Shown here: positions 7,615 through 15,209 of the stretch, piece by piece
Layout of the letters: each line of letters starts with the position of its first letter
Position numbering within the stretch: the stretch's first letter is position 1
Assembly (NCBI RefSeq): GCF_022229005.1
Contig: NZ_JAKKFD010000058.1
Span: forward strand, 1 to 55,570
From: Micromonospora trifolii
GTDB lineage: Bacteria; Actinomycetota; Actinomycetes; Mycobacteriales; Micromonosporaceae
Direction of reading: 5' to 3'
DNA: 55,570 nucleotides
Notes under the pieces: generated by a model
Database searches by the model: none
Seen by the model: the letters and a program-made list of their open reading frames with translations, nothing else
What the model was told of the DNA's origin: nothing
Made by a program: the position numbers and the translations under genes

Positions 7615-9228
7615 TGAACTCGCCTCGGTGAGGTAGCGCTCGCGCAGGACCACCTTGCGGACCTTGCCGGTCACCGTGACCGGGATGTCGGCGGAACGCA
7701 CCGGCACGACCCGGCGCAGTGTGGCGCCGACGTCCGGGCCGAGGGCGGCGCGGACCCGCTCGGTGCGGTCCTCGGCCTCGTCGGCGCCGGCGGTGAGCTC
7801 CAGCAGCACGTCGGTGACGACAACGCCGGCCTCGGCGACGATCACCACGGTGCAGTCGGTGACGTCCGGGCAGGCGGCGAGGATGCGCTCCTCGGACAGC
7901 GCGGTGTAGAAGCGCCGCCCGTCACCGGCGTCGACCGAGTCCACCGCCCGGTCCAGGTGGTAGTAGCGGCCGTCGGCGTCGGCGCGGACCAGGTCACCGG
8001 TGAGGTACCAGCCCCGTTGGCGGAAGCGGTAGGTGGTGACCGAGTCGTTCCAGTAGCCCCGGAACAGCGACGGCGAGTCGATGCCCAGGAAACCCACCTC
8101 GCCGACCGGCACCGGCTCGCCGTCGGCGTCGAGCACCGCGACAGTGGCGAACTGGTACGGGCGGCCGATGCAGCGGCCGTACCGGTCGGTGTCGGCGCGG
8201 TGGGTGATGTGGAACATCGAGTGTCCCATCTCGCTGGAGCCCAGCCCGTCGATGAAGACCGAGCCGGGCACCTTCGCTACCCCGTCGCGGGTGACGGTGT
8301 CGTGCCAACCGACGGCGACGAGGCGTCGGATGTGCGGCTCGTGCGAGGCGTCGCCGGTGTTGAACCACAGCCGCACCGAGTCCAGGTCGTACCCGGACAG
8401 GTCGAAGCGGGCCAGCTCCGCCCAGGTGACCGAGAAACCGAACACCCCGTCGGGGCGCCAGCGTTGGATGGCGTCCAGCACCCGCTCGCCGCCCTGCTCG
8501 GAGAGCAGGAACATCTGGGCACGGTTGCCCAGCGCCTGGTTGACCATCAGCACAGTGGCGGTGTGCGGTGCGGGCAGCGCGTTGAGGATCCGGGTGGTGC
8601 CCTGCGCCTGCGGCATGGTGAGCAGGTGTCGGGTGGCAGCGAAAAGGCTGGCGTGCGAGTGCAGCACCGCCTTGGGCACCCCGGTCGTCCCGGAGGTGTG
8701 GGTGATCACGATCGGGTCGTCCGGGTGGTGCCGGTAGTGCGCCGGGGCCGTGGCCGGGTCGCCCGTGCCGGCCTGCGCGGGGGTGCCGAGCACTGGTACG
8801 CCCAGGTCGTGCCCGGCCAGCATCGCGGTGTGCGCGTCGTCGGCCAGCACACCGACGCCCCGCAGGCGGCGGATGTACTCGGCGGCGATCTCCGGGCGGA
8901 GTTTGCCGTTCATCAGCGCCGGGATCGCCCCGAGCCGGGCCAGCGCCAGGTAGCTGAGCACCATGTCGGCGGCGGCGGTTGCCCAGACGGCGACCGGGTC
9001 GCGGGGGCGTACCCCTTGTTCGTGCAGCCAGGCGGCGCGGGCGGCGACCCGCTCGTCGAGCCGCCCCAGCGTCAGTGGCGTCTCGGCGGGGTGCCCGTCG
9101 ACGGCGGTGTCGAAGGTCAGGCCGGGCCCGTCCGGGTCGGCGCCGTGCGCCAGTACCCGGGCCAGGACGTTGCCCGCACCCAGCTCGGTGTCGGCGGCCA
9201 GTGCGCCGCGCAGTCCCCGTTTCCTCAT
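7612..9228 (-). CDS. AMP-dependent acyl-CoA/ACP ligase
   Basis: 538 residues, ANL superfamily. Core motifs: ITHTSGTTGVPKAVLHSHAS (P-loop), GLGSSEMGHS, GWYLTGDLVR and the C-terminal catalytic lysine region VTVTGKVRKVVL. Expected to adenylate a carboxylic acid and load it on CoA or one of the two neighbouring ACPs. ATG at 9228 overlaps the stop of the short KS-like gene (ATGA). It likely activates an aryl or alkyl starter acid; with a 4-hydroxyphenylpyruvate-type dioxygenase downstream an aromatic acid is plausible (inference). Confidence 0.9.
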   Translation of the reverse strand: MRKRGLRGALAADTELGAGNVLARVLAHGADPDGPGLTFDTAVDGHPAETPLTLGRLDERVAARAAWLHEQGVRPRDPVAVWATAAADMVLSYLALARLGAIPALMNGKLRPEIAAEYIRRLRGVGVLADDAHTAMLAGHDLGVPVLGTPAQAGTGDPATAPAHYRHHPDDPIVITHTSGTTGVPKAVLHSHASLFAATRHLLTMPQAQGTTRILNALPAPHTATVLMVNQALGNRAQMFLLSEQGGERVLDAIQRWRPDGVFGFSVTWAELARFDLSGYDLDSVRLWFNTGDASHEPHIRRLVAVGWHDTVTRDGVAKVPGSVFIDGLGSSEMGHSMFHITHRADTDRYGRCIGRPYQFATVAVLDADGEPVPVGEVGFLGIDSPSLFRGYWNDSVTTYRFRQRGWYLTGDLVRADADGRYYHLDRAVDSVDAGDGRRFYTALSEERILAACPDVTDCTVVIVAEAGVVVTDVLLELTAGADEAEDRTERVRAALGPDVGATLRRVVPVRSADIPVTVTGKVRKVVLRERYLTEASS

Positions 9229-9815
9229 GGTCGTGCTCCTCCCCCCAGCAGCACCGCGACGGCCTCGGTCGGCTTGTCGGGTGCCTGTTCGATCAGGATC
9301 AGCAACACCTCGTCGGCGTCGCCGTCGTCGCGCAGCAGGTCGGCCTCGCCGACGCCGTCGGTGTACGGGTCGCCGGTCGGGCTGAGGCAGACCACCGGGC
9401 CGCGCAGGTTCCAGCGGGCCGCGATGTGCCCGGCGGCGCTGTTGGGCACGGACTGGAAGAAGAACAGTGGGCCGATCCGCCCGCCGGCCTCGACTGTCGC
9501 CCGTACGTGCTGGGCGCTGGCGAGATCACCGCTGGCGCTGACCAGCACGATCCCCGTACGCATCCCGGCGGGCACTCCCGCCGAGCCGTACGCCCGCCGC
9601 AGACACCGTTCGGCGACGGCCACCACCACCGGCGCGAAGTCCGAGTGCACAAACCCCGGCACCCCCGCCACCGTGCCGTCAACGTCCCCACCCTCAGGCC
9701 ACGAAGCGCGAGCCCTCTCCCCCGGCGATCTTGCGATTGCCGTTGTCGGTTTCGGTGCTTGGTCGGATTCGTCGGGGCGGAAAGTGCAGGATCGCGGGGA
9801 GTGGGGGGCGGTCAT
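9225..9815 (-). CDS. Short beta-ketoacyl-synthase-like protein (N-terminal KS domain family)
   Basis: 196 residues. The middle part (GIVLVSASGDLASAQHVRA, then LFFFQSVPNSAAGHIAARWNLRGP) matches the short ketoacyl-synthase-like proteins (PF13723 type) found beside KSs in aryl-polyene-like clusters. There is no catalytic Cys/His set, so a structural, partner or gatekeeping role is likely. The ATG at 9815 overlaps the stop of the degenerate KS gene. Residues 8-30 are encoded by a 67-bp palindrome-ended element (9727-9793) that also occurs in intergenic DNA at 14686. The first 40 or so residues may therefore be a late addition, or translation may start further in. Confidence 0.7.
   Translation of the reverse strand: MTAPHSPRSCTFRPDESDQAPKPTTAIARSPGERARASWPEGGDVDGTVAGVPGFVHSDFAPVVVAVAERCLRRAYGSAGVPAGMRTGIVLVSASGDLASAQHVRATVEAGGRIGPLFFFQSVPNSAAGHIAARWNLRGPVVCLSPTGDPYTDGVGEADLLRDDGDADEVLLILIEQAPDKPTEAVAVLLGGGARP
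9727..9793. repeat. 67-bp GATCTTGC...GCAGGATC element inside a coding region
   Basis: Begins GATCTTGCGATTG and ends AAAGTGCAGGATC; exactly the same length as the intergenic element at 14686-14752, which begins GATCTTGCACTTT and ends AAGTGCAAGATC. Interiors differ. It encodes residues 8-30 of the short KS-like protein. Confidence 0.6.
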
Positions 9816-10915
9816 CCGACGCCGACCAGGAGAGCGGTGTTGGCGCCACCGAAGGCGGCGTTGAGGGTCAGGGCGTGAGTTGCCGTTGTCCTCTGTGGAC
9901 GATTTCTGACGACGTTCAGGGGGCAGGAGTCGTCGGGGCCCAGCCAGCCGGCGTTGACAGGCAGTTCGCCGTGGCGCAGCGCGAGCGCGGTGACCACCAG
10001 TTCGAGCAACCCGGACGCCTCCAGCGCGTGCCCGTGCACCGACTTCGTGGAGCTGACCGGAACCCGGCTGGCATGCCCGCCGAGGGCCCGGCGCAGGGCG
10101 GCCGCCTCGGCGGTGTCGCTCTGCGCGGTACCGGTGGCGTTGGCGTTGACGTAGCCGACGGACTGCGGTGGCAGCCCGGCCCGGCGCAGCGCGCCGTCGA
10201 CCGCGCGGGCCAGCCCGGTGCCGCCGGGCTCCGGTTGGCAGGGATGGAACGCGTCACCGGCCCGCCCCCAACCGGCCACTGTGGCCACCGGATCGACACC
10301 GCGTCGTCGGCCGGTGCTCGATTCCAGCACCACGGCGGCCACGCCGTCGCCCAGCAGCAGCCCTCGGCGACCAGCGCTGAACGGGCGGACCGCCCCGTCG
10401 ACCGCGAGGGCGCGACCGGCGTCGAAGAGCGCGAACTGGTCCGGTTCCACCAGGTAGCCGGCCGCGACCACCACCCGCTCGACGTCACCTCGGGTGATGC
10501 GGGCGGCGGCGTCGGCCACCGCCGTGCTCGCCGACACGCAGGCGCTGGTGTAGACCCGGGTGTGACCCGACAGTCCACATCGGGTGGCGAGCTGACCGGC
10601 GAGCACGGCCGGAGTCGGGCCCACGGCCGGGCCGCCGTGCACGGCGAGCAGCAGGGCGCACCCGGCGCGCTGCGCGCGGTCCAGACCGGCCGCCCGACAG
10701 GCCGCGTCGATCGCGGCGGCCAGCTCGTCGGGGAGCGTACCGACCTCGGACACTGTGGCCGCCACTGTGACCCGGCGGGCGGCGGTGTCGAACCGGCCCA
10801 CCGGTCCGAACGCCGGCACCCCGGCCAGCACACCGGCGAGCTGCGCTTCGGCGCCCCGTCCCAGGGCACTGACCGCGTGCACACCGGTGAGCTGGGCGAC
10901 CCGCGCCTCAACCAT
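9812..10915 (-). CDS. Degenerate beta-ketoacyl synthase (Cys-Asn-His)
   Basis: 367 residues, somewhat shorter than the 410-425 of normal KSs because the N-terminal part is compact. Cys126 is present (YTSACVSAST), as are Lys291 and His296 (SSTKSVHGHALEASG). The first catalytic histidine is replaced: the usual VNAHGTGT reads VNANATGT, giving Asn259 and Ala260. Loss of that His should impair malonyl decarboxylation, so it may act as a chain-length-factor-like partner, an acyltransferase, or a starter-specific KS. ATG 10915 overlaps the ACP stop by 8 bp. It is probably the partner of the KS at 6303-7541. Confidence 0.88.
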   Translation of the reverse strand: MVEARVAQLTGVHAVSALGRGAEAQLAGVLAGVPAFGPVGRFDTAARRVTVAATVSEVGTLPDELAAAIDAACRAAGLDRAQRAGCALLLAVHGGPAVGPTPAVLAGQLATRCGLSGHTRVYTSACVSASTAVADAAARITRGDVERVVVAAGYLVEPDQFALFDAGRALAVDGAVRPFSAGRRGLLLGDGVAAVVLESSTGRRRGVDPVATVAGWGRAGDAFHPCQPEPGGTGLARAVDGALRRAGLPPQSVGYVNANATGTAQSDTAEAAALRRALGGHASRVPVSSTKSVHGHALEASGLLELVVTALALRHGELPVNAGWLGPDDSCPLNVVRNRPQRTTATHALTLNAAFGGANTALLVGVG

Positions 10916-11153
10916 CTGCGGAGGCGGTCAGCGACGCCCGGAACACCAGCAGGGCGTCGTCGACGGTGCGGATGCCGGCCAGTTCGTCGTCGGTGATGTC
11001 GAGCCGGCGTTCGTAGCGCTGCTCGACGAGGTGCACCAGCCAGGCAAGCTCCATCGAGCCGATCCGGTCGGACACCTCGGCAGCCGGTTTCGCGGTGAGT
11101 TCGGCGAGCATGGTCATCAGGTCAGCTCGCCCCAGATCGGGCTGACCGCTCAT
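10908..11153 (-). CDS. Acyl carrier protein (first of a pair)
   Basis: 81 residues, ACP size. The predicted phosphopantetheine serine is Ser33 in DRIGSMELAWLVHLVE, an atypical GSM instead of DSL. Start ATG 11151-11153 overlaps the next ACP's stop by one base (TGATG). Carries the growing or starter acyl chain for the second polyketide set; activated by the PPTase encoded on the opposite strand. The degenerate KS follows directly. Confidence 0.85.
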   Translation of the reverse strand: MSGQPDLGRADLMTMLAELTAKPAAEVSDRIGSMELAWLVHLVEQRYERRLDITDDELAGIRTVDDALLVFRASLTASADG

Positions 11154-11419
11154 CAGGCTTTGTCGCTCGTCGCCTCGGTGACGCGATTGGCGACCATTGT
11201 GGTGAACTCGCCGACCGTCATGAGGGCCAGCTGCTCCGACTCGTCGTCGGCGAACGTCAGGCCGTACCGGTCCTCGACCCGGACGGACAGGTCGGCCAGG
11301 GCGAGAGACTCCAGGTCGACGCCGGAGGGCCCGAGCGTGGTGTCGTCGTCGAGCCCCTCGACGTCGTAGTTCATGTCGGCGAGCTGCTCGACGACGAAGG
11401 CGCGGACCTCGGCTCTCAT
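11153..11419 (-). CDS. Acyl carrier protein (second of a pair)
   Basis: 88 residues from ATG 11419, preceded on the coding strand by GAGAGGG. The phosphopantetheine Ser is Ser38 in GVDLESLALADLSVRVEDRYG. A longer open frame runs upstream but is the antisense of the PPTase gene. It heads the minus-strand operon that runs to 65. Only 15 bp separate its start codon from the divergent PPTase start, so the two promoters must lie inside each other's coding sequence, or the ACP gene is reached by transcription from 13437. Confidence 0.88.
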   Translation of the reverse strand: MRAEVRAFVVEQLADMNYDVEGLDDDTTLGPSGVDLESLALADLSVRVEDRYGLTFADDESEQLALMTVGEFTTMVANRVTEATSDKA

Positions 11420-11422
11420 GGA

Positions 11423-11428
11423 TACCCT
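11423..11428 (+). promoter_or_regulatory. Candidate -10 box for leaderless PPTase mRNA
   Basis: TACCCT is followed by 6 nt and the GTG start at 11435. No Shine-Dalgarno precedes that GTG. The box overlaps the ribosome-binding site of the divergent ACP gene. Confidence 0.4.
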
Positions 11429-11434
11429 CTCTGC

Positions 11435-12121
11435 GTGGCTCAGCTGACGGTGTCCGGTCGGGACACTGCCTACGTGTGGGTCGGTCGGGACACCGGCGGT
11501 CAGCCGGATCCGGCCGCTGTGCTGTTGCGGCGGGCAGGTGCCCTGCTGCTCGGTCGCCCGGAGGCCGAGCTGGTGCTGACGCACGACCGCGAAGGACGGC
11601 CGGTCGTCCGGGTCGACGAGGTGACCGGGTCGGTCGAGCTGGCGGTCAGCGTCAGCCGCACCGCCGGTCTGGTGGTGGTCGCCGCCCGTCGGGCCGGTGC
11701 GCTCGGGGTGGACATGGAGCGGATCCGTCAGCTTCCGGCGCTCGCGCTGGCCCGCCGCTGGTTCCCGCCCGCCGAGCTGGCCTGGTTGAGCGATCGGCCC
11801 GAGGCCGGCCGGACGGTGGACTTCCTGCGGCTGTGGACCGCCAAGGAGTCGGTCGGTAAGGCGCTCGGGCGGGGGTTGCGGAACGGCGGGCTGCGCCGGT
11901 TGATGCCGGTGCCGGGGCTGCCGTTGCGACAGGTGCCCGGTGCCGAGCCCCTCTGGGTCGGTCACCCGCAGTTGGGCGGGGACCTCGTCCTGGCGGTCGC
12001 CGCGCGGGCGAGCGCGCCTGTCGACGTCGAGGTGGTGCAGCGGCCCGCTCACGGGGTGACCGCCGAGCGCAGCGCGTCGGTCGAGCGGACCAGCTTGCCG
12101 GTGGTGGTACGGGGCAACTGA
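11435..12121 (+). CDS. 4'-phosphopantetheinyl transferase (Sfp type)
   Basis: 228 residues, typical for Sfp-like PPTases. Signature LGVDMERIRQLP and FLRLWTAKESVGKALGRG (the WxxKEs...K motif) supply Mg2+ and CoA contacts. Transfers phosphopantetheine from CoA to the ACP serines, here presumably the two free ACPs and the ACP-cyclase fusion. It is the only plus-strand gene in the left half of the cluster: it starts 16 bases from an ACP start and its last 73 bp overlap the end of the convergent ligase gene (12049-12121), so any transcript running from 13437 to the ACPs is antisense to it. Confidence 0.93.
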   Translation: MAQLTVSGRDTAYVWVGRDTGGQPDPAAVLLRRAGALLLGRPEAELVLTHDREGRPVVRVDEVTGSVELAVSVSRTAGLVVVAARRAGALGVDMERIRQLPALALARRWFPPAELAWLSDRPEAGRTVDFLRLWTAKESVGKALGRGLRNGGLRRLMPVPGLPLRQVPGAEPLWVGHPQLGGDLVLAVAARASAPVDVEVVQRPAHGVTAERSASVERTSLPVVVRGN

Positions 12122-13437
12122 TCGAGCAGGTGCAGCGCGCGGGGCCGTTTGTAACCGGCCAACCGCTCGGCGAGGAGCTTGTCCAGCGTCTCCTCCGACA
12201 GCGGGCCGTCGGGCTGGACATACGCGGTGATGCCGCCGTCCCAGACCACCACAGCGGCGGCCACCCCGGTCAACTCGGCGACGGTGGCCTCCACCTCGGT
12301 CAGGTCGACCTTCATCCCGCCGACGGACACCTGCGAGTCGAGTCGACCGCGCACCGTGACCAGGCCGGTGTCCTCATCGACGGTGCCGGCGTCACGGGTG
12401 TGCAGCCAACCGTCGGACCAGCGGGTCGGGTCGCTCAGTCCGACGTACGGCGACGCGGGGCAGGACACCCACAGCTCGCCGCCGGACTCGCGAACCTCGA
12501 TGCCGGGCGCCGGGGCGATCGACGGTCGGTGGGCGCCGTGCAGGTCGGTGCCGATCACCCCGACCTCGGTCATCCCGTACATGTTGCCCAGGGGCACCCC
12601 GTACCGGTCGGTGAACGCCCGGGCGACGGCGGCCGGCACCAGCTCGCCTCCGGTGGTCATCCGGCGCAGCTGCGGCAGCGGACCGGCCGGGCGGGTGGAG
12701 GCGAGCAGTCCGATGTGGAACGGCACTCCGAGCACTGTGGCAGGTGAGGTGCCGGCACCGATCGCGGCCAGCACGGCGTCGCCGCTGAGCCGCTCCGGCG
12801 GGACCAGCTCGACCCCGGCGTGCAGCCCGTAGAGCAGGCCGCCGACCAGGCCGAGCACGTGCACCATCGAGGGCAGCAGGATGATCCGCTCGCCGGGCAG
12901 CGCGACCCCGTCGATCCGGGTGTAGCGGTGCACCTCGGCGACCAGGTCGGCAGCGGTGCGGCCGATCACCTTGGACGGGCCGGTGGAGCCGGAGCTGAGC
13001 TGGATCACGGCGTGGCCGCTGACCGCCGGACGGTCGGCGTACCGGGTGACGGCCTCGGTGACGTCGACGAAGATCTTCAGCGCGCCGCCACCGGTCCGCA
13101 ACGGGGCGACCACCACCTGCGGGGTCAACCGGGCCAGCGCCCGGTCCACCTCGTGGTCGGTGAGCCGGTGGTCGAGCAGGATCGCCTGCCCCCCGGCGCG
13201 CCAGGTGGCCAGCAGGTTCACCACGTACGCCAGGGACGGCGGCAACCGCAGTGCCGCGGCACCACCGGGGCGCAGCCCTGCGGAGGTCAGCCGGTCCTGC
13301 GCGGCGGTGACCAGCCGGTGCAGGGTGGCCCGGTCGACGGGCTCGGGCAGACGGAGACATACGTCGGTCGGGTGCCCGGCAAACAGGACTTCGTCCACCC
13401 ATCCCGGGTCGGTCGCCGTAGGATCTTCTGCCGTCAC
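12049..13437 (-). CDS. AMP-dependent synthetase/ligase
   Basis: 462 residues, ANL superfamily, slightly short. Motifs: VIQLSSGSTGPSKVIGRTAA (P-loop), NMYGMTEVGVIG, GWLHTRDAG and VRGRLDSQVSVGGMKVD, with RTTTGKLVR near the C-terminus containing the catalytic Lys. RDAG in place of TGD and a compact N-terminal domain suggest a member dedicated to ACP loading. GTG start at 13437. Probably activates the second carboxylic acid used by the neighbouring ACP pair. The C-terminal coding region overlaps the convergent PPTase gene. Confidence 0.9.
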   Translation of the reverse strand: MTAEDPTATDPGWVDEVLFAGHPTDVCLRLPEPVDRATLHRLVTAAQDRLTSAGLRPGGAAALRLPPSLAYVVNLLATWRAGGQAILLDHRLTDHEVDRALARLTPQVVVAPLRTGGGALKIFVDVTEAVTRYADRPAVSGHAVIQLSSGSTGPSKVIGRTAADLVAEVHRYTRIDGVALPGERIILLPSMVHVLGLVGGLLYGLHAGVELVPPERLSGDAVLAAIGAGTSPATVLGVPFHIGLLASTRPAGPLPQLRRMTTGGELVPAAVARAFTDRYGVPLGNMYGMTEVGVIGTDLHGAHRPSIAPAPGIEVRESGGELWVSCPASPYVGLSDPTRWSDGWLHTRDAGTVDEDTGLVTVRGRLDSQVSVGGMKVDLTEVEATVAELTGVAAAVVVWDGGITAYVQPDGPLSEETLDKLLAERLAGYKRPRALHLLDQLPRTTTGKLVRSTDALRSAVTP

Positions 13438-13723
13438 TGCCGTTCACCGCCCAGCATGAAAGAGGGCGAATCCGCCCATCACGTACGCTTGTTGGGGTGC
13501 TGCGGGGAACCATACGACGCTCACAGGGCCATTGCTAGATGCGAATGGATGGATCAAAAGAAGCGGCCAGCCGGATTGCCGACAGCCCGTTCGGCCGACA
13601 GGATCGGGCGGGCGATTCGGCGGAGCGTCACCGAGGCATGACGCCTCGTACAACCGGCGCGTGGCCCCAGCCGGACGGCCGATGGCGTCGCGGTCTCCGA
13701 GTGAGCCCGACGATTCTCGGGCG
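13438..13723. other. Intergenic region between M55 peptidase and ligase
   Basis: 286 bp with no convincing gene in six frames. It probably holds the promoter of the ligase gene. A short hairpin GCCCGA/TCGGGC at 13705-13722 follows the M55 stop region and could be a weak terminator. Confidence 0.4.
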
Positions 13724-14551
13724 CTAGCTCGGTTTGATGCTGGCGAGTTGGACCAGCAACTGAACCAGCCGGTACGCCTCGGCGACGTCGACGGCGCGGA
13801 AGGCGACAGTCCGCCCGCCGCCGACGCGGGTCACACCCGGCACCAGAGTGGCGAGGTCGACCATGTACGGGCCGTACAGGTCGACCTCGACGTCCAACGG
13901 TCCGGCCAGCTTCGCCGGGGGAATAGTGGCGCGCCGGGCGATCGCGTCGGCGGCGGCGTGGCGCAGCCGCTCCCGTGCCTCCTGCGGATGCAGGGCCACA
14001 GCGGCGGCCTGCCCCAGGGTCTGCTTGACGGCGACGGTGACGGCCGAGGGCACCAGCTCACCGAACTCGGCGCAGGCGGTGTCGTCCCCGGTGAGCAGGA
14101 CGACGGGCGCGTCCAGGTGCCCCGCCATGGCGACGTTGAGGCCGATCTCGCCCAGCGATCGTCCGGCCACCCGCACGTCGAGGACGGCGTCGCTTATCGT
14201 GTGCGCCAGCACGGCGGGCCCGGCACCGGCCCGAGCGTGATAGCCGACAAGCAGGACGGCATCCGTCTGCTCGTCCAGCCCCGCGAGCATGCCCAGCGGG
14301 CGGGGTTTGCCCCGCACAAGGTGAGCACGCCGGTCGAGGTCCTCCGGCAGGATGTTCCGAAACGTTCCGTGCGCGTCGGCGACCCACACCACGGCGTCGG
14401 GCTCGGCATCGAGGACCCCGGCGATCACCGCGTTCGCCTCGGCCGTCATCAGCGCCCGGCCGCGCTCGTAGTCGTACCGATCCGGGTTCGTCTCGGTGGG
14501 GTGCACGATCCCCGAGATGCCTTCGAGGTCGACCGAGATCAGCACCTTCAT
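13724..14551 (-). CDS. M55 family D-aminopeptidase (DppA-like)
   Basis: 275 residues from ATG 14551 (MKVLISVDLEGISG). Predicted zinc ligands match DppA: Asp8, Glu10, His61 (ADAHGTF), His105 (GYHARAG) and Glu135 (LGEIGLN). DppA is a decameric cytoplasmic D-aminopeptidase. In this position it lies between the two polyketide sets; it may be an unrelated passenger or an amide hydrolase for an intermediate or protected product (inference). Flanked by a 340-bp repeat island on its upstream side. Confidence 0.88.
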   Translation of the reverse strand: MKVLISVDLEGISGIVHPTETNPDRYDYERGRALMTAEANAVIAGVLDAEPDAVVWVADAHGTFRNILPEDLDRRAHLVRGKPRPLGMLAGLDEQTDAVLLVGYHARAGAGPAVLAHTISDAVLDVRVAGRSLGEIGLNVAMAGHLDAPVVLLTGDDTACAEFGELVPSAVTVAVKQTLGQAAAVALHPQEARERLRHAAADAIARRATIPPAKLAGPLDVEVDLYGPYMVDLATLVPGVTRVGGGRTVAFRAVDVAEAYRLVQLLVQLASIKPS

Positions 14552-14621
14552 GGCTACGGACCCTACGCGCACTCGCCCCGATGTCGACCCCGCGCGGCGC
14601 AGGGCGCGGCCCTACCCGTCC

Positions 14622-14685
14622 CGCCACGCCACGCCACGCCACGCCACGCCACGCCACGCCACGCCACGCCACGCCACGCCACGCC
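14622..14685. repeat. Pentanucleotide microsatellite (CGCCA)12.8
   Basis: 64 bp of uninterrupted CGCCA repeats (12 full units plus CGCC). On the minus strand it reads (TGGCG)n. Not in a supported reading frame; likely variable in copy number between strains. Confidence 0.95.
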
Positions 14686-14752
14686 GATCTTGCACTTTCG
14701 GTCGTCGAGACGCGTTAAATGCCCCCTATGCCGCGACAGCAAGTGCAAGATC
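14686..14752. repeat. 67-bp palindrome-ended element
   Basis: Perfect 12-bp inverted arms GATCTTGCACTT (14686-14697) and AAGTGCAAGATC (14741-14752) around a 43-bp centre. Same length and ends as the element at 9727-9793. Could act as a bidirectional terminator or be a small non-autonomous mobile element. Confidence 0.75.
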
Positions 14753-14768
14753 GGGGGGAGGTCCGTCG

Positions 14769-14837
14769 ATCATGGAGTTGTGGTGCCGCACTTCGTCCTG
14801 ATACCGGGCACTTTGTCACCCACCACAACTCCATGAT
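14769..14837. repeat. 69-bp element with 17-bp perfect inverted arms
   Basis: ATCATGGAGTTGTGGTG at 14769-14785 and CACCACAACTCCATGAT at 14821-14837. The outer ATCATGGAGTT is akin to the TTGATCATG motif at both ends of the window. Confidence 0.8.
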
Positions 14838-14838
14838 T

Positions 14839-14871
14839 GGCGGGGGCGGGGGCGGGGGCGGGGCGCGGGGG
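14839..14871 (+). repeat. G-tract, potential quadruplex
   Basis: Repeated GGGGGC runs on the plus strand (five G-runs of four or more), located just past the stop of the ABM gene. Possible G-quadruplex or polymerase pause site. Confidence 0.5.
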
Positions 14872-14891
14872 AAGACGGGGCGGTGGAGCTG

Positions 14892-15209
14892 TCAGGGCAG
14901 GGCTGGGGTTTGGGCTTGGATGTGGAAGCGCAGCGAGCGGGCGTCGGTGAAGCACTCCCGCATCGGGCGCACCAGGTCCCGGTGCTCGGGGCTGCGTTCC
15001 CACTCCTCGAAGTCGGCCAGGCTCGCCCACTCACTGGTGATCAACCACTGCTCCGGGTCGGTTGACGACCGGCACACCTGGTCGACCAGGTGCCCCGGCA
15101 CACCGCCGGCGACCAGGTGCCGCACCTCCTCGTACGCGGCGAGGAACTGCTCGGTGCGTGGCGCCGGCACCCGTACCAGAAAGACCACCCGGGCTCGTTT
15201 GTCGCTCAT
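14892..15209 (-). CDS. ABM-type monooxygenase (antibiotic biosynthesis monooxygenase domain)
   Basis: 105 residues, the normal size of an ActVA-Orf6-like subunit. The ferredoxin-like pattern starts RVVFLVRVPAPRTEQFLAAYEEVRH and continues LITSEWASLADFEEWERSPEHRDL, characteristic of the cofactor-free ABM oxygenases that convert polycyclic phenols to quinones. ATG 15209 overlaps the chain-length-factor stop (ATGA). Last gene of the aromatic operon before the repeat island. In pentangular polyphenol pathways such enzymes oxidise the nascent aromatic core; that role fits here. Confidence 0.85.
   Translation of the reverse strand: MSDKRARVVFLVRVPAPRTEQFLAAYEEVRHLVAGGVPGHLVDQVCRSSTDPEQWLITSEWASLADFEEWERSPEHRDLVRPMRECFTDARSLRFHIQAQTPALP

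Larger units (their letters stand above)
14552..14891. other. Repeat-rich non-coding island
   Basis: 340 bp without a supported gene, containing in order a (CGCCA)n microsatellite, a 67-bp palindrome-ended element, a 69-bp element with perfect 17-bp arms and a G-tract. It separates the M55/second-set genes from the ABM/KS operon. Confidence 0.8.

Noticed and set aside
13444..13653. 69-residue minus-strand frame in the ligase/M55 gap
   Set aside because: No ribosome-binding site, no family resemblance and unusual composition for this genome.
14622..14685. Possible CRISPR or minisatellite-coded protein in the (CGCCA)n tract
   Set aside because: Unit is 5 bp without spacers, and the long open frames through it are artefacts of a repeat free of stops in all frames.
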